Source: Actinomycetales bacterium (GTDB lineage Bacteria; Actinomycetota; Actinomycetes; Actinomycetales; Actinomycetaceae). Taken from it: DNA of 64,000 nucleotides. Every line of letters starts with the position of its first letter. Position 1 is the stretch's first letter. Of the stretch, positions 1-12,160 are shown piece after piece. The notes under the pieces are model-generated. The model worked only from the letters and a program-made list of their open reading frames with translations. It did no database searches and was not told the DNA's origin. The stretch lies in contig JADGOQ010000019.1 of the NCBI GenBank assembly GCA_017882885.1, positions 1-64,000 on the forward strand, given 5' to 3'. A program made the position numbers and the translations under genes.

Positions 1-1695
1 GAGACGAACGGCCCCGAGGTCGCTGTCGCGGGCGGCCCTGATCGCGTCGACCGCGCTCCCGAGGGACAGCGCCACCGCCGCGTCCGCGAGCGGCCCGAGG
101 TGGGCGGCCACGGCGGTCTCCCAGCCGTCGGCCACATGCAGGCGCTGCGGCAGCGAGCCGTCGAGCCCGGGGGCGCCGGCGGCCAGCATCTCCCCGGTGG
201 CGTCCGTGCGGCGCAGCGAGAGCGCCAGTGCCTCGTATCGGGTGGCGGCGGCGGCGTGGGCGGACTTGGCCGCGCGCTCGCGCTCCTGCAGGGCACGCAG
301 GGCCTCCTGGGCGGCGTCATGGGCGGCGAGGGCGGCCTCGTGGGCCTCGTCCAGGCCCTCCTCGCCCTCCTGGGCGCCCGCGACCTGCTGTTCCAGAACG
401 GTGAAGTCGCGTTCCGCCTCCGCGGCACGGCGGCGGGCGGAGTCCAGCGCCTCACGGGTGCGGCCGAGTTCGGACTCGGCTGCTTCCAGCCGAGAGCGCC
501 GCGCCGCGACCTGGCCGCTGAGGCGCGCCAGGCCCTCACGCCGGTCCGCGAGACCACGGTTGACCGCGGCGAGCCGGTGCTCGGCCGCCCGTTCGGTGTC
601 CTCGGCGGCGCTCCTGCCGGTGACCGCGTCGGCGAGTCGCGCCCGGGCACCCTCCGCGAGGGCGCGCAGGCCCTGCTCCTCCTCCCGCGCCGCACTCGCC
701 CGTGCGTCGAGGAGGTCCGGCTCCTCGCCGGGGCGTTGCTGCGCGGGGGTTCCGAGGTGGCGCACACGCTCGCCGGCGAGCGTGTGCACGGAGGTCAGCC
801 GCTCGCGCAGGGAGGAGAGGGCGTAGTAGGTCTCGGTGGCCTCCCGCAGGGCGGGCGCGAGGGCGGAGGCATCCGACTCGGCCGCCGCGAGGGAGACCCG
901 GAGCTGGTTCGCCCGTTCCTCGGCCTCCCGCTTCCGGCCGAGGTGGGTGGCCTCGTCCGCCCGGCCGGAGCTCAGCCGCGCCTGCGCCTGCACCAGGTCG
1001 TCCGCGAGCAGGCGCGCGCGGGCGTCACGGACGTCGGACTGGATGGCGGCGGCACGCCGGGCCACGTCGGCCTGCCGGGCGAGCGGCCCGAGCTGGCGGC
1101 GGATCTCCGTGGACAGGTCGGTGGCGCGCTGGAGGTTGGCCGCCATTGCCTCAAGCTTGCGCAGCGCCTTCTCCTTGCGCCGGCGGTGCTTCAGCACGCC
1201 CGCGGCCTCCTCGATGAAGCCGCGCCGCTCCTCCGGGGTTGCCGACAGGACGGCGTCCAGCTGGCCCTGCCCCACGATCACGTGCATCTCGCGGCCCATG
1301 CCGGTGTCCGAGAGGAGCTCCTGGATGTCCAGCAGGCGGCACTGGGCTCCGTTGATGGCGTACTCGGAGCCCCCGTTGCGGAAGAGGGTGCGCGAGATCG
1401 TCACCTCGGAGTACGCGATGGGCAGCGCCCCGTCGGTGTTGTCGATCGTGAGCGAGACCTCGGCCCTGCCCAGCGGCGCACGGGTGGAGGTGCCGGCGAA
1501 GATCACGTCGGCCATGGCCCCGCCGCGCAGCGACTTGGCGCCCTGTTCCCCCATGACCCAGGCGAGGGCGTCCACGACGTTCGACTTGCCGGAGCCGTTC
1601 GGTCCCACCACGCAGGTGATGCCGGGCTCGAGGTGCAGTGTCGTGGCCGATGCGAAGGACTTGAAGCCTCGCAGCGTCAACGTCCGTAGGTGCAC
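1..1695 (-). CDS. smc: Chromosome segregation protein SMC, N-terminal part (cut by window edge)
   Basis: Structural maintenance of chromosomes ATPase, the core of the condensin that compacts and separates the nucleoid. The first 565 residues are present and the frame runs open off the left edge. The GTG start at 1695 gives [15 protein letters not shown], the usual SMC beginning, and an in-frame TAG lies only three codons upstream, so the start is well fixed. Walker A GPNGSGKS sits near residues 32-39, the Q-loop region (GQGQLDAVL) near 141, then a long Ala/Glu/Arg-rich coiled coil from about 165 to 500. The last ~50 residues ([14 protein letters not shown]) begin the hinge. The other coiled-coil arm and the Walker B/signature half lie outside the window. 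It follows ndk in the same direction after 86 bp. Confidence 0.95.
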   Translation of the reverse strand, partial: MHLRTLTLRGFKSFASATTLHLEPGITCVVGPNGSGKSNVVDALAWVMGEQGAKSLRGGAMADVIFAGTSTRAPLGRAEVSLTIDNTDGALPIAYSEVTISRTLFRNGGSEYAINGAQCRLLDIQELLSDTGMGREMHVIVGQGQLDAVLSATPEERRGFIEEAAGVLKHRRRKEKALRKLEAMAANLQRATDLSTEIRRQLGPLARQADVARRAAAIQSDVRDARARLLADDLVQAQARLSSGRADEATHLGRKREAEERANQLRVSLAAAESDASALAPALREATETYYALSSLRERLTSVHTLAGERVRHLGTPAQQRPGEEPDLLDARASAAREEEQGLRALAEGARARLADAVTGRSAAEDTERAAEHRLAAVNRGLADRREGLARLSGQVAARRSRLEAAESELGRTREALDSARRRAAEAERDFTVLEQQVAGAQEGEEGLDEAHEAALAAHDAAQEALRALQERERAAKSAHAAAATRYEALALSLRRTDATGEMLAAGAPGLDGSLPQRLHVADGWETAVAAHLGPLADAAVALSLGSAVDAIRAARDSDLGAVRL

Positions 1696-1736
1696 CCGTT
1701 CACACTAGCGCGAACACCTTGCCCGAACGCCACGGC

Positions 1737-1758
1737 GCGGCGCGCGGACCCGCGCCGC
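1737..1758 (-). terminator. GC hairpin between ndk and smc
   Basis: Perfect 8-bp stem (GCGGCGCG / CGCGCCGC) with a 6-nt loop in the ndk-smc gap. There is no T-tract, so termination is only a guess; in DNA this GC-rich such hairpins also occur by chance. Confidence 0.25.
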
Positions 1759-1781
1759 CGCGGGCGGGCGGCCGCGGCAGG

Positions 1782-2210
1782 TCAGAGTCCGGGGAACCAG
1801 ATCTCGATCTCGCGCGCGGCCGATTGGGCCGAGTCCGAGCCGTGCACGATGTTCTCGATCATCGGCGTGCCCCAGTCGCGCCCGAGGTCCCCGCGGATGG
1901 TGCCGGGGGCAGCCGCGGTGGGGTTGGTGACGCCCGCCAGCGAACGGAATCCCTCGACCACCCGGTGGCCCTCGACCACGATCACGGCGATTGGTCCCGA
2001 CTCCATGTACTCGATGAGGCCGGGGAGGAACGGCTTGCCGGCATGCTCCGCGTAGTGCGTGCCCAGGAGTTCGTCGGTGGCGGTGCGAATGCCCATCGCC
2101 ACGATGGCGTACCCCTTGGCCTCGATCCGCCTGATGACCTCGCCGATGAGGCCCCGCCGGACGCCGTCCGGCTTCACGATGACGAGCGACCGCTCGATGG
2201 TGGTGTTCAC
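1782..2210 (-). CDS. ndk: Nucleoside diphosphate kinase
   Basis: Transfers the gamma-phosphate of ATP to other (deoxy)nucleoside diphosphates through a phosphohistidine, in the cytoplasm. The 142-residue protein has the full family length, opens with ERSLVIVKPDGVRRG and carries the active-site signature NIVHGSDS near residue 120. The start is a GTG that overlaps the TGA of the upstream membrane-protein gene by four bases (GTGA), so the two are probably translationally coupled. In related actinobacteria ndk normally closes an ileS-folC-DUF4233-ndk cluster; here the dha operon separates folC from this pair. Confidence 0.97.
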   Translation of the reverse strand: MNTTIERSLVIVKPDGVRRGLIGEVIRRIEAKGYAIVAMGIRTATDELLGTHYAEHAGKPFLPGLIEYMESGPIAVIVVEGHRVVEGFRSLAGVTNPTAAAPGTIRGDLGRDWGTPMIENIVHGSDSAQSAAREIEIWFPGL

Positions 2211-2608
2211 TCCCCCAGCCTAGCGGCGTGGTCGAGGTCCACACGGTACCGTTCCGCGCGTTCCCGGTCGATCCGAGGGCCCAGACGCTGCCCGACCACC
2301 CAGAGGGCGGCGAACACCACCCCGATGACCACCATGGTGGGCACCGCGAACGACGCGGCGAGGATCACGACCTGGGCGGCCCATCCCAGCGCGTACCCGG
2401 CGCGGTTCCGCACCAGCCCTGCCGCGACCACGCAGAGGGCCATGATCGCCCCTGCGGCCAGCCACACGCTGGACGAGGGCGCCAACTCGAGGCCGATGGC
2501 CACCGCCGCTGCCAGGAGGACCACGATCGCCTCGCTCACGAGGATCGTCGCACTGAACATCCGCCGCGCCGACGATGGCGGCCTCGGCGGCGTGGGGGAC
2601 GTGGTCAT
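2207..2608 (-). CDS. DUF4233 family small membrane protein
   Basis: A 133-residue protein with about four hydrophobic segments (around residues 17-40, 47-65, 70-88 and 90-107), a basic N-terminus and a charged C-terminal tail (RIDRERAERYRVDLDH). Composition and position directly before ndk match the actinobacterial DUF4233 family, whose function is not known. The ATG start at 2608 lies 18 bp after the dhaM stop, and its own stop overlaps the ndk GTG. Its fixed place between folC and ndk in related genomes suggests co-expression rather than a shared pathway. Confidence 0.85.
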   Translation of the reverse strand: MTTSPTPPRPPSSARRMFSATILVSEAIVVLLAAAVAIGLELAPSSSVWLAAGAIMALCVVAAGLVRNRAGYALGWAAQVVILAASFAVPTMVVIGVVFAALWVVGQRLGPRIDRERAERYRVDLDHAARLGE

Positions 2609-2626
2609 GCGGTCAAGCGTGCCACA

Positions 2627-3289
2627 TCAGCCGATCGTGAAGCCGGAGGTGACCAGCCGCTCCATGGCGTCCAGCGCCATGGCGGCCTGGGGGCCCTCGG
2701 CGGCCAACTCGAACTGTGCGCCCCTGCCCAGGTCGAGGGACATCAGGGAGAGCACGGAGGTCGCATCGGCGCCGTCCACCGTGATGGTGGCGTCGAACTC
2801 CGCCGCGAGGTTCGCGAGCCGCGCCGCGGGGCGCGCGTGCAGCCCCACGTCGTTGACGAGCGTCAGCACGCGGGTGAGGGCCGACGACGGCGCCGGACCC
2901 CGCACGTCGGGCGCGCGTGCCGCGTCCTCCGCGGCGCGGACCACCGCGTCGAGGCCGCGGCCGATGCGTGCGGCCACCGCGGCGGCGACCGCGCCCTCCA
3001 CCAGCGGCGCGTCGGCCACGCGGACCGGGGCATCGGCGTCGAACATCTCCCGCGCGGCCTGCGCGGTCATCGTGGCCGACCCGAGGTCCGTGAGCACCAC
3101 GACCTCGTGCCCGCCCGCGAGGAGCCCGGTGATCGCGGCCAGCACCGCGTCGAACGAGGTGCCGATGCCGCCGTCGCCGGTGCCGCCGGCAGCCCGCAGC
3201 GGCACCCCCGCCGCCATCTGGCCGGCCACCTCGACCACCCCCTCGGCAAGCTTCGCCGAGTGGGACACGATGACCAGGCCGACCGTCAC
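2627..3289 (-). CDS. dhaM: PTS-dependent dihydroxyacetone kinase, phosphotransferase subunit DhaM (EIIA-HPr)
   Basis: Relays phosphate from PTS enzyme I to the ADP bound in DhaL. About 220 residues in two domains: an N-terminal mannose-type EIIA domain (GLVIVSHSAKLAEG, active His10) and a C-terminal HPr domain (NDVGLHARPAARLA, His151, followed by the LxSLMSLDLGRG segment with the regulatory-Ser region). The third, enzyme I-like domain found in E. coli DhaM is absent. The GTG start at 3289 overlaps the dhaL stop (GTGA). A matching enzyme I gene lies at 43286-44956 in this window. The embedded HPr might also serve other PTS proteins; that is inference. Confidence 0.93.
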   Translation of the reverse strand: MTVGLVIVSHSAKLAEGVVEVAGQMAAGVPLRAAGGTGDGGIGTSFDAVLAAITGLLAGGHEVVVLTDLGSATMTAQAAREMFDADAPVRVADAPLVEGAVAAAVAARIGRGLDAVVRAAEDAARAPDVRGPAPSSALTRVLTLVNDVGLHARPAARLANLAAEFDATITVDGADATSVLSLMSLDLGRGAQFELAAEGPQAAMALDAMERLVTSGFTIG

Positions 3290-3921
3290 GGCAGCGCCTC
3301 CGCCGCATCGGCCGCGGCGGCCAGGAGCAGCGCCGAGGACTGCGCCCCGGGATCGCGGTGCCCGGCTGACCGTTCGCCCAGGTAGGAGGCCCGCCCCTTG
3401 GTGGCCAACATCGACTCCGTGGCCCGCGCCCCGGCGGCGGCCGCGGCGGCGGCGGCCCGCAGCACACCCGCGGGCGCGGCGCCACCCTCGGCCAGCCCCC
3501 GCGCCGCCAGGGCGGCCGGGCTCCAGGCGTCCACCATGGTCTTCTCGCCCACCGTTGCCCTGCCCCGCGCCACGATCCCCTCCAGCGCGGCTGCCAGCAC
3601 GTCGGCCACCCCCACGCCGTCGAGCTCGCCGGTGGCCGCCTTCGAGGCGCGCAGGAAGGCGGTGCCGTAGAGCGGGCCGGCGGCGCCGCCCACGGTGGAC
3701 ATCAGGGCGGCGGCCACCGTGCGCAGCACCTCGGCGACGTCCCCGAGCGGCGGCTCCAGCCGCGCCACGACGGCGGTGAACCCGCGGTCCATGTTCTCGC
3801 CGTGGTCCCCGTCCCCGATCGCGCGGTCCAGTTCGATCAGGTCGATGCGGTTCTCGGACATCGCCCGCTGGGCGCGGCGCATCCAGTCGAGCGCCCACGC
3901 GGCGCCAAGCGTGGTTGTCAT
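3286..3921 (-). CDS. dhaL: Dihydroxyacetone kinase subunit DhaL (ADP-binding)
   Basis: Holds ADP as a tightly bound cofactor, is rephosphorylated by DhaM and phosphorylates dihydroxyacetone on DhaK. The 211-residue protein shows the family motifs in order: the Mg-ADP-binding IGDGDHGENMDRG near residues 35-47, the glycine turn STVGGAAGPLYG near 74-85, TMVDAW near 127-132, and KGRASYLGERSAGHRDPG near 174-191. Length is normal for DhaL. The ATG start at 3921 is 9 bp after the dhaK stop; the 3' end overlaps dhaM by four bases. The linker at about 145-170 is very Ala-rich. Confidence 0.96.
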   Translation of the reverse strand: MTTTLGAAWALDWMRRAQRAMSENRIDLIELDRAIGDGDHGENMDRGFTAVVARLEPPLGDVAEVLRTVAAALMSTVGGAAGPLYGTAFLRASKAATGELDGVGVADVLAAALEGIVARGRATVGEKTMVDAWSPAALAARGLAEGGAAPAGVLRAAAAAAAAGARATESMLATKGRASYLGERSAGHRDPGAQSSALLLAAAADAAEALP

Positions 3922-3930
3922 GGCAACCCC

Positions 3931-4932
3931 CTACCTGCCGCGGCGCAACGCGGCGGTGTGGACCGGGGCGTCCCAGAGAGCCGTCAGCCCGTCGTCGAGC
4001 CGCAGCAGCGTGAGCGAGACGCCCTGCATCTCCAGGGATGTGATGAAATTCCCCACGAGCGAGCGCTCCACGACCACGCCGATGTCCTCGAGCCGCCGGC
4101 GCGCGTGGCCGTAGACGATGTACAGCTCGGACTCGGGTGTGCCGCCCATGCCGTTGACGAGGAGCAGCACCCGCTCGCCCGCGCGGACCCGCAGGTCCGC
4201 GACGACGGCGTCGAGCAGCTGGTCGGTGATGGCGTCGGCGCCGGCCATGGGCACGCGGTGGCGGCCGGGCTCACCGTGGATGCCGATGCCGATCTCGATC
4301 TCGTCCTCGCCGAGGTCGAAGGACGGGCGGCCCGCGTGCGGCACGGTGCATGCCCGCAGCGCCACGCCCATCGTGCGTACGTTGTCGATGACGTGCTGCG
4401 CGACGGCGGCCACCCCGTCGAGGTCGTCGCCGCGCTCGGCCGCCGCGCCGGCGATCTTCTCGACCAGCACGGTGCCGGCCACCCCGCGCCGCCCGGCGGT
4501 GTACAGCGAGTCCTCCACCGCGACGTCGTCGTTCACGGTGACGGCCCGGACCGTGAGGCCCTCCATCTCGGCCAGCTCGGCCGCCGTCTCGAAGTTGAGT
4601 ACGTCGCCGGTGTAGTTCTTCACGATGTGGAGCACCCCGGCCCCGCCGTCCACGGCGCGGGTGGCCGCGAGGATCGGGTCCGGCGGCGGTGACGTGAACA
4701 CCGCTCCCGGGACCGCCGCGTCCAGCATGCCCGCCCCCACGTAGCCGATGTGCAGTGGCTCGTGGCCCGAGCCCCCGCCGGAGACCAGCCCCACCTTCCC
4801 CGCGACGGGGGCGTCGGCCCGCACCACGAACATGGGGTCGAACTCGGCCCGCACGATGTCCGCGTGGGCCGCCGCGAAACCCGCGACGGACTCCGCGACC
4901 ACATCGGCAACGCTGTTGATCAGCTTCTTCAC
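3931..4932 (-). CDS. dhaK: Dihydroxyacetone kinase subunit DhaK (substrate-binding)
   Basis: Binds dihydroxyacetone covalently as a hemiaminal to a histidine; with DhaL and DhaM it makes dihydroxyacetone phosphate, feeding glycolysis. The GTG start at 4932 gives [12 protein letters not shown], matching the family N-terminus, and has a strong AAGGAG seven bases upstream; an in-frame ATG 13 codons earlier lacks support. The 333 residues include the substrate loop [16 protein letters not shown] near 45-60, NYTGDVLNF near 100 and the covalent His219 in GIGIHGEPG. It is the first gene of dhaKLM. The 127-bp leader contains a direct repeat CCGAGGTG (5031 and 5049) but no clear regulator gene adjoins. 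Confidence 0.96.
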   Translation of the reverse strand: MKKLINSVADVVAESVAGFAAAHADIVRAEFDPMFVVRADAPVAGKVGLVSGGGSGHEPLHIGYVGAGMLDAAVPGAVFTSPPPDPILAATRAVDGGAGVLHIVKNYTGDVLNFETAAELAEMEGLTVRAVTVNDDVAVEDSLYTAGRRGVAGTVLVEKIAGAAAERGDDLDGVAAVAQHVIDNVRTMGVALRACTVPHAGRPSFDLGEDEIEIGIGIHGEPGRHRVPMAGADAITDQLLDAVVADLRVRAGERVLLLVNGMGGTPESELYIVYGHARRRLEDIGVVVERSLVGNFITSLEMQGVSLTLLRLDDGLTALWDAPVHTAALRRGR

Positions 4933-5059
4933 CCCGGGGCTCCTTCGACTCGCACGGCGGGCGTCAGCCACTACTCTGCCCCCTCCAGTCGGCGCATGGG
5001 AGGGCTTCGGCGCAACGAGGCGCTGCGGCTCCGAGGTGTGGCGGTGCCCCGAGGTGCGG

Positions 5060-6402
5060 TCAGGCGTCGGTGCGCCCCAGCAGCGCCCGCGCCTCCGCGG
5101 CGAGGACCACCGACCCCGCCACGAGCACGCCCGTGGTGCCCGCGGGATCCCCGTCCCGCTCCGCGAGGCCGGCCGCGGTGTCGATGGCCTCGGCCAGCGA
5201 GGGGACGAGGTGGACCCGGTCCGTGTCGAACACGTCCTGGGCGATCTCGTACAGGTCGGCGGCGTCCATCGCCCGCGGCGAGCGCATCTGGGTGATCACC
5301 ACCTCGTCCAGCAGCGGCTCCAGTTCCGAGAGCATCGCCTCGGCCTGCTTGTCCGCCATGCAGGAGACCACTCCCACGAGGCGGCGGAACACGAAGGACT
5401 CCTCGATGGCGGCACGCAGGGCCTCGATGCCGTCCGGGTTGTGGCCGGCGTCCACGAGCACGGTGGGGGACGAGCGGACCACCTCCAGCCGTCCCGGGGA
5501 GGTGACCTTTCCAAACGCCTCCTCGACGACGTCGCCCGGCAGCGCCACGCCCCCGAACAACGCCTCGGTCGCCGTCAGCGCGAGCACCGCGTTGTGCGCC
5601 TGGTGCTCGCCGTGCAGCGGCAGGTAGATGTCCACGTAGGTTGCGGCCGGCGTCCGCAGCGTCAGCAGCTGCCCACCCACGGCCACCTGCCGCTGGACGA
5701 CGGCGAGGTCGCGCCCCTCCTCGAGGAGCCGTGAGCCGTTCGCCGCGGCGGCGACCGCGATGATGCCGTCCACCTCCTCGCGCTGCTGCGCGGTGACGAC
5801 CGTGGCACCCTCCTTGATGATGCCCACCTTCTCCCCCGCGATCTCGCGCAGGGTGGATCCCAGCCACTGCATGTGGTCCCAGGAAATGGGCGTGAGGACG
5901 GCGACGTCGCCGTCGACGACGTTGGTCGCGTCCCAGCGCCCGCCCATGCCCACCTCGATGACCGCCACGTCCACGGGTGCGTCCGCGAACGCCGCGAACG
6001 CCATGACGGTGAACACCTCGAAGAAGCTGAGCCGCGGGCCGCCGTCGGCGAGCGAGCGCTCGTCCACCATCTCGACGAACGGCGCCACGTCCTCCCAGGC
6101 GGCGACGAAGGCCGCCGGGCTGATGGGCTCGCCGTCGATCGCGATGCGCTCGCGCACCGAGTGGAGGTGGGGCGAGGTGAACCGGCCGGTTCGCAGCCCC
6201 ATCGTGGTCACCAGCTTCTCCACCATGCGGGCGGTGGAGGTCTTGCCGTTCGTACCCGTGATGTGGACGGCCCGGAATGTGCGTTGCGGGTCGCCGAGCA
6301 GGTCACAGACGGCGATCACCCGGTCCAGCGAGGGCTGGACCTTGTGCTCGGGTGACCGGGTCAGGATGCCCCGGTAGATCTCGTCGACCCGCTCGTCGAT
6401 GG

Positions 6403-6406
<4 letters not shown>
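5060..6406 (-). CDS. folC: Bifunctional folylpolyglutamate/dihydrofolate synthase
   Basis: Adds glutamate to dihydropteroate and to folates with ATP, giving retained polyglutamyl folates. About 448 residues, a typical length. The P-loop [11 protein letters not shown] is near residue 47, followed by the folate-loop segment [13 protein letters not shown] and the Mur-ligase-like lysine and Mg site ([13 protein letters not shown]); the C-terminal domain carries VDAGHNPDG near 315. The GTG start at 6406 overlaps the ileS stop (GTGA), so it should be translated with ileS. The upstream open frame extends far into antisense ileS sequence and is not coding. Confidence 0.95.
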
Positions 6407-9636
<3,230 letters not shown>

Positions 9637-9822
9637 GGGGTTCTCCTTGGTGGTGGACAGGGCCGTGAGGACGACGCCGACGGCGCCGCGGTACCACCTC
9701 GATTGCCCCCGCGGATGCGGGAACCGCTCGTTGCACGCTGTGACGGGCGCGCCCGTCCGGTTCTACTGGGCTCGCGCCGTTCTTCCGGAGGCTCACCGGT
9801 GATGGCCGGGTCGAAGCCTGTC
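9637..9822 (-). promoter_or_regulatory. T-box leader of ileS (tRNA-Ile sensing)
   Basis: On the minus strand, the T-box consensus reads GAGGTGGTACCGCGG (9686-9700), the antiterminator/antisequestrator bulge that pairs with the uncharged tRNA NCCA end. About 100 bases upstream, a short stem-I region contains GCCATCACCGGTGAGCC; ATC at 9802-9804 is the likely specifier codon for isoleucine. No run of T follows the T-box, and AAGGAG sits just before the start codon, which fits the translational (ribosome-site sequestering) type described for actinobacterial ileS leaders. The leader ends at the ileS start. The 5' boundary is approximate. Confidence 0.88.
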
Positions 9823-9828
9823 CGACCA

Positions 9829-9857
9829 GTCTAGCCGCTCGCGGTGGTCGGCCGGAA
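9829..9857 (-). promoter_or_regulatory. Promoter of the ileS T-box transcript
   Basis: Minus-strand -10 hexamer TAGACT (9829-9834), with a weak -35 candidate TTCCGG (9852-9857) 17 bases upstream. Transcription would begin near 9822, just before the T-box stem I. The stretch GGCCGACCACC followed by GGCTAGACT recurs at the tRNA-His promoter (see findings). Confidence 0.5.
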
Positions 9858-9865
9858 TACGCCGA

Positions 9866-11347
9866 TCAGGAGGCGAAGGGATCGGGGAAGCCCACGTACA
9901 CGGTCTCGAGGTAGTCCTCGATCCCCTCGGAACCGCCCTCGCGCCCCATCCCGGAGTGCTTCACGCCCCCGAACGGGGCGGCCGCGTTGGAGATGGTTCC
10001 CGAGTTGACCCCGAGCATGCCCACCGCGAGCCGCTCCGTCAGGCGCAACACCCGGGCCATGTCCGCGGTGTGCACGTAGCCGGCAAGGCCGACATCGGTC
10101 GCGTTTGCCATGGCCACGACTTCCTCCTCGGTCTCGAACGTGACCACGGGCGCCACGGGGCCGAAGATCTCGTCGTTCGTGATCGCGGCCCCGGGCCGGA
10201 CGTCGGCAAGGACAGTGGGGCGGTAGAAGTAACCGGGGCGGTCGACGGCGCACCCGCCGGTGACGATCCGGGCGCCGGCCGCGACGGCGTCGCGAACCAT
10301 CGCGTCGATGCGGGCGCGCTGGCCCTCCGAGACGATCGGGCCCATCTGGGAGGTGGGGTCCATGCCGTCCGCGATGGTGAGCGCCTCGAAACGATCGGCG
10401 AGCCGGCGCGAGAACTCCTCGGCGATGGAGGCGTGGACGTAGAAGCTGTTGGCCGCATTGCACGCCTCCCCCATGTTCCGCATCTTGCTCTGGAAGGCCC
10501 CTGCCACCGCTGCGTCGAGATCGGCGTCCGCGAACACGATGAAGGGGGCGCACCCGCCGAGTTCCATCGAGGTCCGCACCACGTTGGTGGCGGCCTCCTT
10601 GAGCAGGGCCATGCCGACCGGGGTGGACCCGGTGAAGGAGAGCTTGCGCAGTCGGCGGTCCTGGATCATCGGACCCGTCACCGGGGGCGCGAAGGAGGTG
10701 GGGATGATGCCGACCACGCCATCGGGCACGCCGACGTCCCGCAGCACCTTGATGAGGGCGAGGGAGGTCAGCGGCGTCAGTTCGGACGGTTTGAGGATCG
10801 CGGTGCACCCGGCGGCGAGCGCCGGCGCCACCTTCCGGGTCCCCATGGCGAGCGGGAAGTTCCAGGGGGTGAGGAGGAGAGCCGGGCCCACGGGCCGCTT
10901 GACGGTGAGGATGCGGAGGTTGCCCTCCGGGGATGGGCTGTAGCGCCCGTTGATCCGCACGGCCTCCTCGGAGAACCAGCGGACGAATTCGGCGCCGTAG
11001 ACGAGTTCGGCCCGCGACTCCGCGAGGGGCTTGCCCATCTCGAGGGTCATCAGTGCGGAGAACTCGTCGGCGAGCTCGTGGATGCGTTCGAAGGCGGCGC
11101 GGAGCAGTTCGGCACGCACCCGCGCCGGCGTCGCGGCCCACCCGGCCTGGGCGGCCGCGGCGGCGTCGAGCGCGGCAATGCCGTCGGCGGGTCCGGCGTC
11201 GGCCACGGTCGTGAGGACGGCGCCGGTTGCGGGGTTGAGGACGTCGAACCGCCGGCCGTCGGCGGCGGGGCACCACTGGCCCCCGATGAGGAGGTCGGTG
11301 GGCGCGATCGCGAGAGCCCGGGTGGCGAGCTCGTCGGGGTTGGTCAT
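9866..11347 (-). CDS. NAD(P)-dependent aldehyde dehydrogenase, succinate-semialdehyde dehydrogenase-like
   Basis: Oxidises an aldehyde to its acid with NAD(P)+. About 493 residues with the ALDH core: LLTPWNFPLAMGTRKVAPALA near 155, SFTGSTPVG near 240, general base Glu in SMELGGCAPF near 262, and catalytic Cys in GEACNAANS near 296, then FGPVAPVVTF near 395 and the closing APFGGVKHSGMGREGG. The C-terminal pattern and length resemble the GabD class, but the substrate cannot be read from sequence. The start is the ATG at 11347 (MTNPDELATRA), which overlaps the upstream dehydrogenase stop (ATGA). The two oxidoreductases form an operon. Confidence 0.88.
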   Translation of the reverse strand: MTNPDELATRALAIAPTDLLIGGQWCPAADGRRFDVLNPATGAVLTTVADAGPADGIAALDAAAAAQAGWAATPARVRAELLRAAFERIHELADEFSALMTLEMGKPLAESRAELVYGAEFVRWFSEEAVRINGRYSPSPEGNLRILTVKRPVGPALLLTPWNFPLAMGTRKVAPALAAGCTAILKPSELTPLTSLALIKVLRDVGVPDGVVGIIPTSFAPPVTGPMIQDRRLRKLSFTGSTPVGMALLKEAATNVVRTSMELGGCAPFIVFADADLDAAVAGAFQSKMRNMGEACNAANSFYVHASIAEEFSRRLADRFEALTIADGMDPTSQMGPIVSEGQRARIDAMVRDAVAAGARIVTGGCAVDRPGYFYRPTVLADVRPGAAITNDEIFGPVAPVVTFETEEEVVAMANATDVGLAGYVHTADMARVLRLTERLAVGMLGVNSGTISNAAAPFGGVKHSGMGREGGSEGIEDYLETVYVGFPDPFAS

Positions 11348-12108
11348 GTCCGGGCGACCAGGGTGTTCGTGGCTTGCGCGACCGGACGCACGACGAGGGA
11401 GTCCACGTTGACGTGGCGGGGCAGTTCGAGCGTCCACGCGATGGCCTCCGCGACGTCCGCCCCCACGAGGGGCTCGGCCACCCCCGCATACACCGCGTCC
11501 GCCGCGTCCTGCGAGCCGAGGCGGTTGAGCGAGAACTCCGGGGTGCGCACCATCCCGGGGGCGATGTCGATCACCCGGATCGGCTCCCCCACCAGTTCCA
11601 TCCGCAGTGTCCGCGGGATCACCCGCTCCGCGTGCTTCGCCGCCACGTAGCCACCGCCGCCCGGGTAGGTGTCGTGGCCCGCCGTCGAGGAGATGAACAC
11701 GAGGTCGCCCCCACCCCGGGCCCGGAAATGGGGCAGGACCGCCTTCGTCACTCGCAGGGTGGCGAGCACGTTGCGGTCGTACATGGCCTGCCAGCGCGCC
11801 AGGTCGGCCTCCGCGATCGAGTCCATCCCCAGTGCGCCGCCTGCCACGTTCACCAGCGCGGACAGCGGCGGCCCCGGGCGGCTGGTGGCGAACTCGACAA
11901 GCCGGGCGACGTCGTCGTCCACCGTGAGGTCGGCCGCGAACGGCTCGCAGCCCGTCTCCACGGCCAGCGCGTCCAGCCGCTCCTCGCGCCGCGCCGTCGC
12001 GACCACGTTCCAGCCGCGAGAACGCAACAGCCGGACGGTGTCGGCGCCGATGCCGGTGGACGCCCCGGTCACGAGGGCGCGTCGGGGCTGGGGATACGCG
12101 TTCGTCAT
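11344..12108 (-). CDS. Short-chain dehydrogenase/reductase (SDR), classical type
   Basis: A 254-residue NAD(P)-linked oxidoreductase of unknown substrate. It has the Rossmann glycine motif TGASTGIG near residue 14, the structural NVAGG near 90, catalytic Ser in FISSTAG near 140 and the YVAAK active site near 155. An Arg-rich stretch after beta-2 (TARREERLDAL) suggests NADP preference. It is translationally coupled to the following aldehyde dehydrogenase by an ATGA overlap, so the pair could interconvert alcohol, aldehyde and acid forms of one compound; this is inference. It is divergent from proC over a 52-bp gap. Confidence 0.88.
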   Translation of the reverse strand: MTNAYPQPRRALVTGASTGIGADTVRLLRSRGWNVVATARREERLDALAVETGCEPFAADLTVDDDVARLVEFATSRPGPPLSALVNVAGGALGMDSIAEADLARWQAMYDRNVLATLRVTKAVLPHFRARGGGDLVFISSTAGHDTYPGGGGYVAAKHAERVIPRTLRMELVGEPIRVIDIAPGMVRTPEFSLNRLGSQDAADAVYAGVAEPLVGADVAEAIAWTLELPRHVNVDSLVVRPVAQATNTLVART

Positions 12109-12148
12109 GCCCCCATCATGCCGCTCCTCCGGCGCACTCGTCCGGTCC

Positions 12149-12160
12149 TACGATGGCCCC
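12149..12160 (+). promoter_or_regulatory. -10 element of a probably leaderless proC transcript
   Basis: TACGAT at 12149-12154 ends six bases before the proC ATG, which places the transcription start on or next to the start codon. There is no ribosome-binding sequence in the short gap, in keeping with leaderless initiation, common in actinobacteria. Confidence 0.45.

Noticed and set aside
100-1708. Long plus-strand open frames across the smc region
   Set aside because: They are antisense to smc, which has clear Walker A and N-terminal motifs; long antisense frames are expected at this GC content.
5031-5056. Direct repeat CCGAGGTG upstream of dhaK as operator
   Set aside because: Two 8-base copies in GC-rich DNA are weak evidence and no regulator gene is nearby; mentioned only under dhaK.
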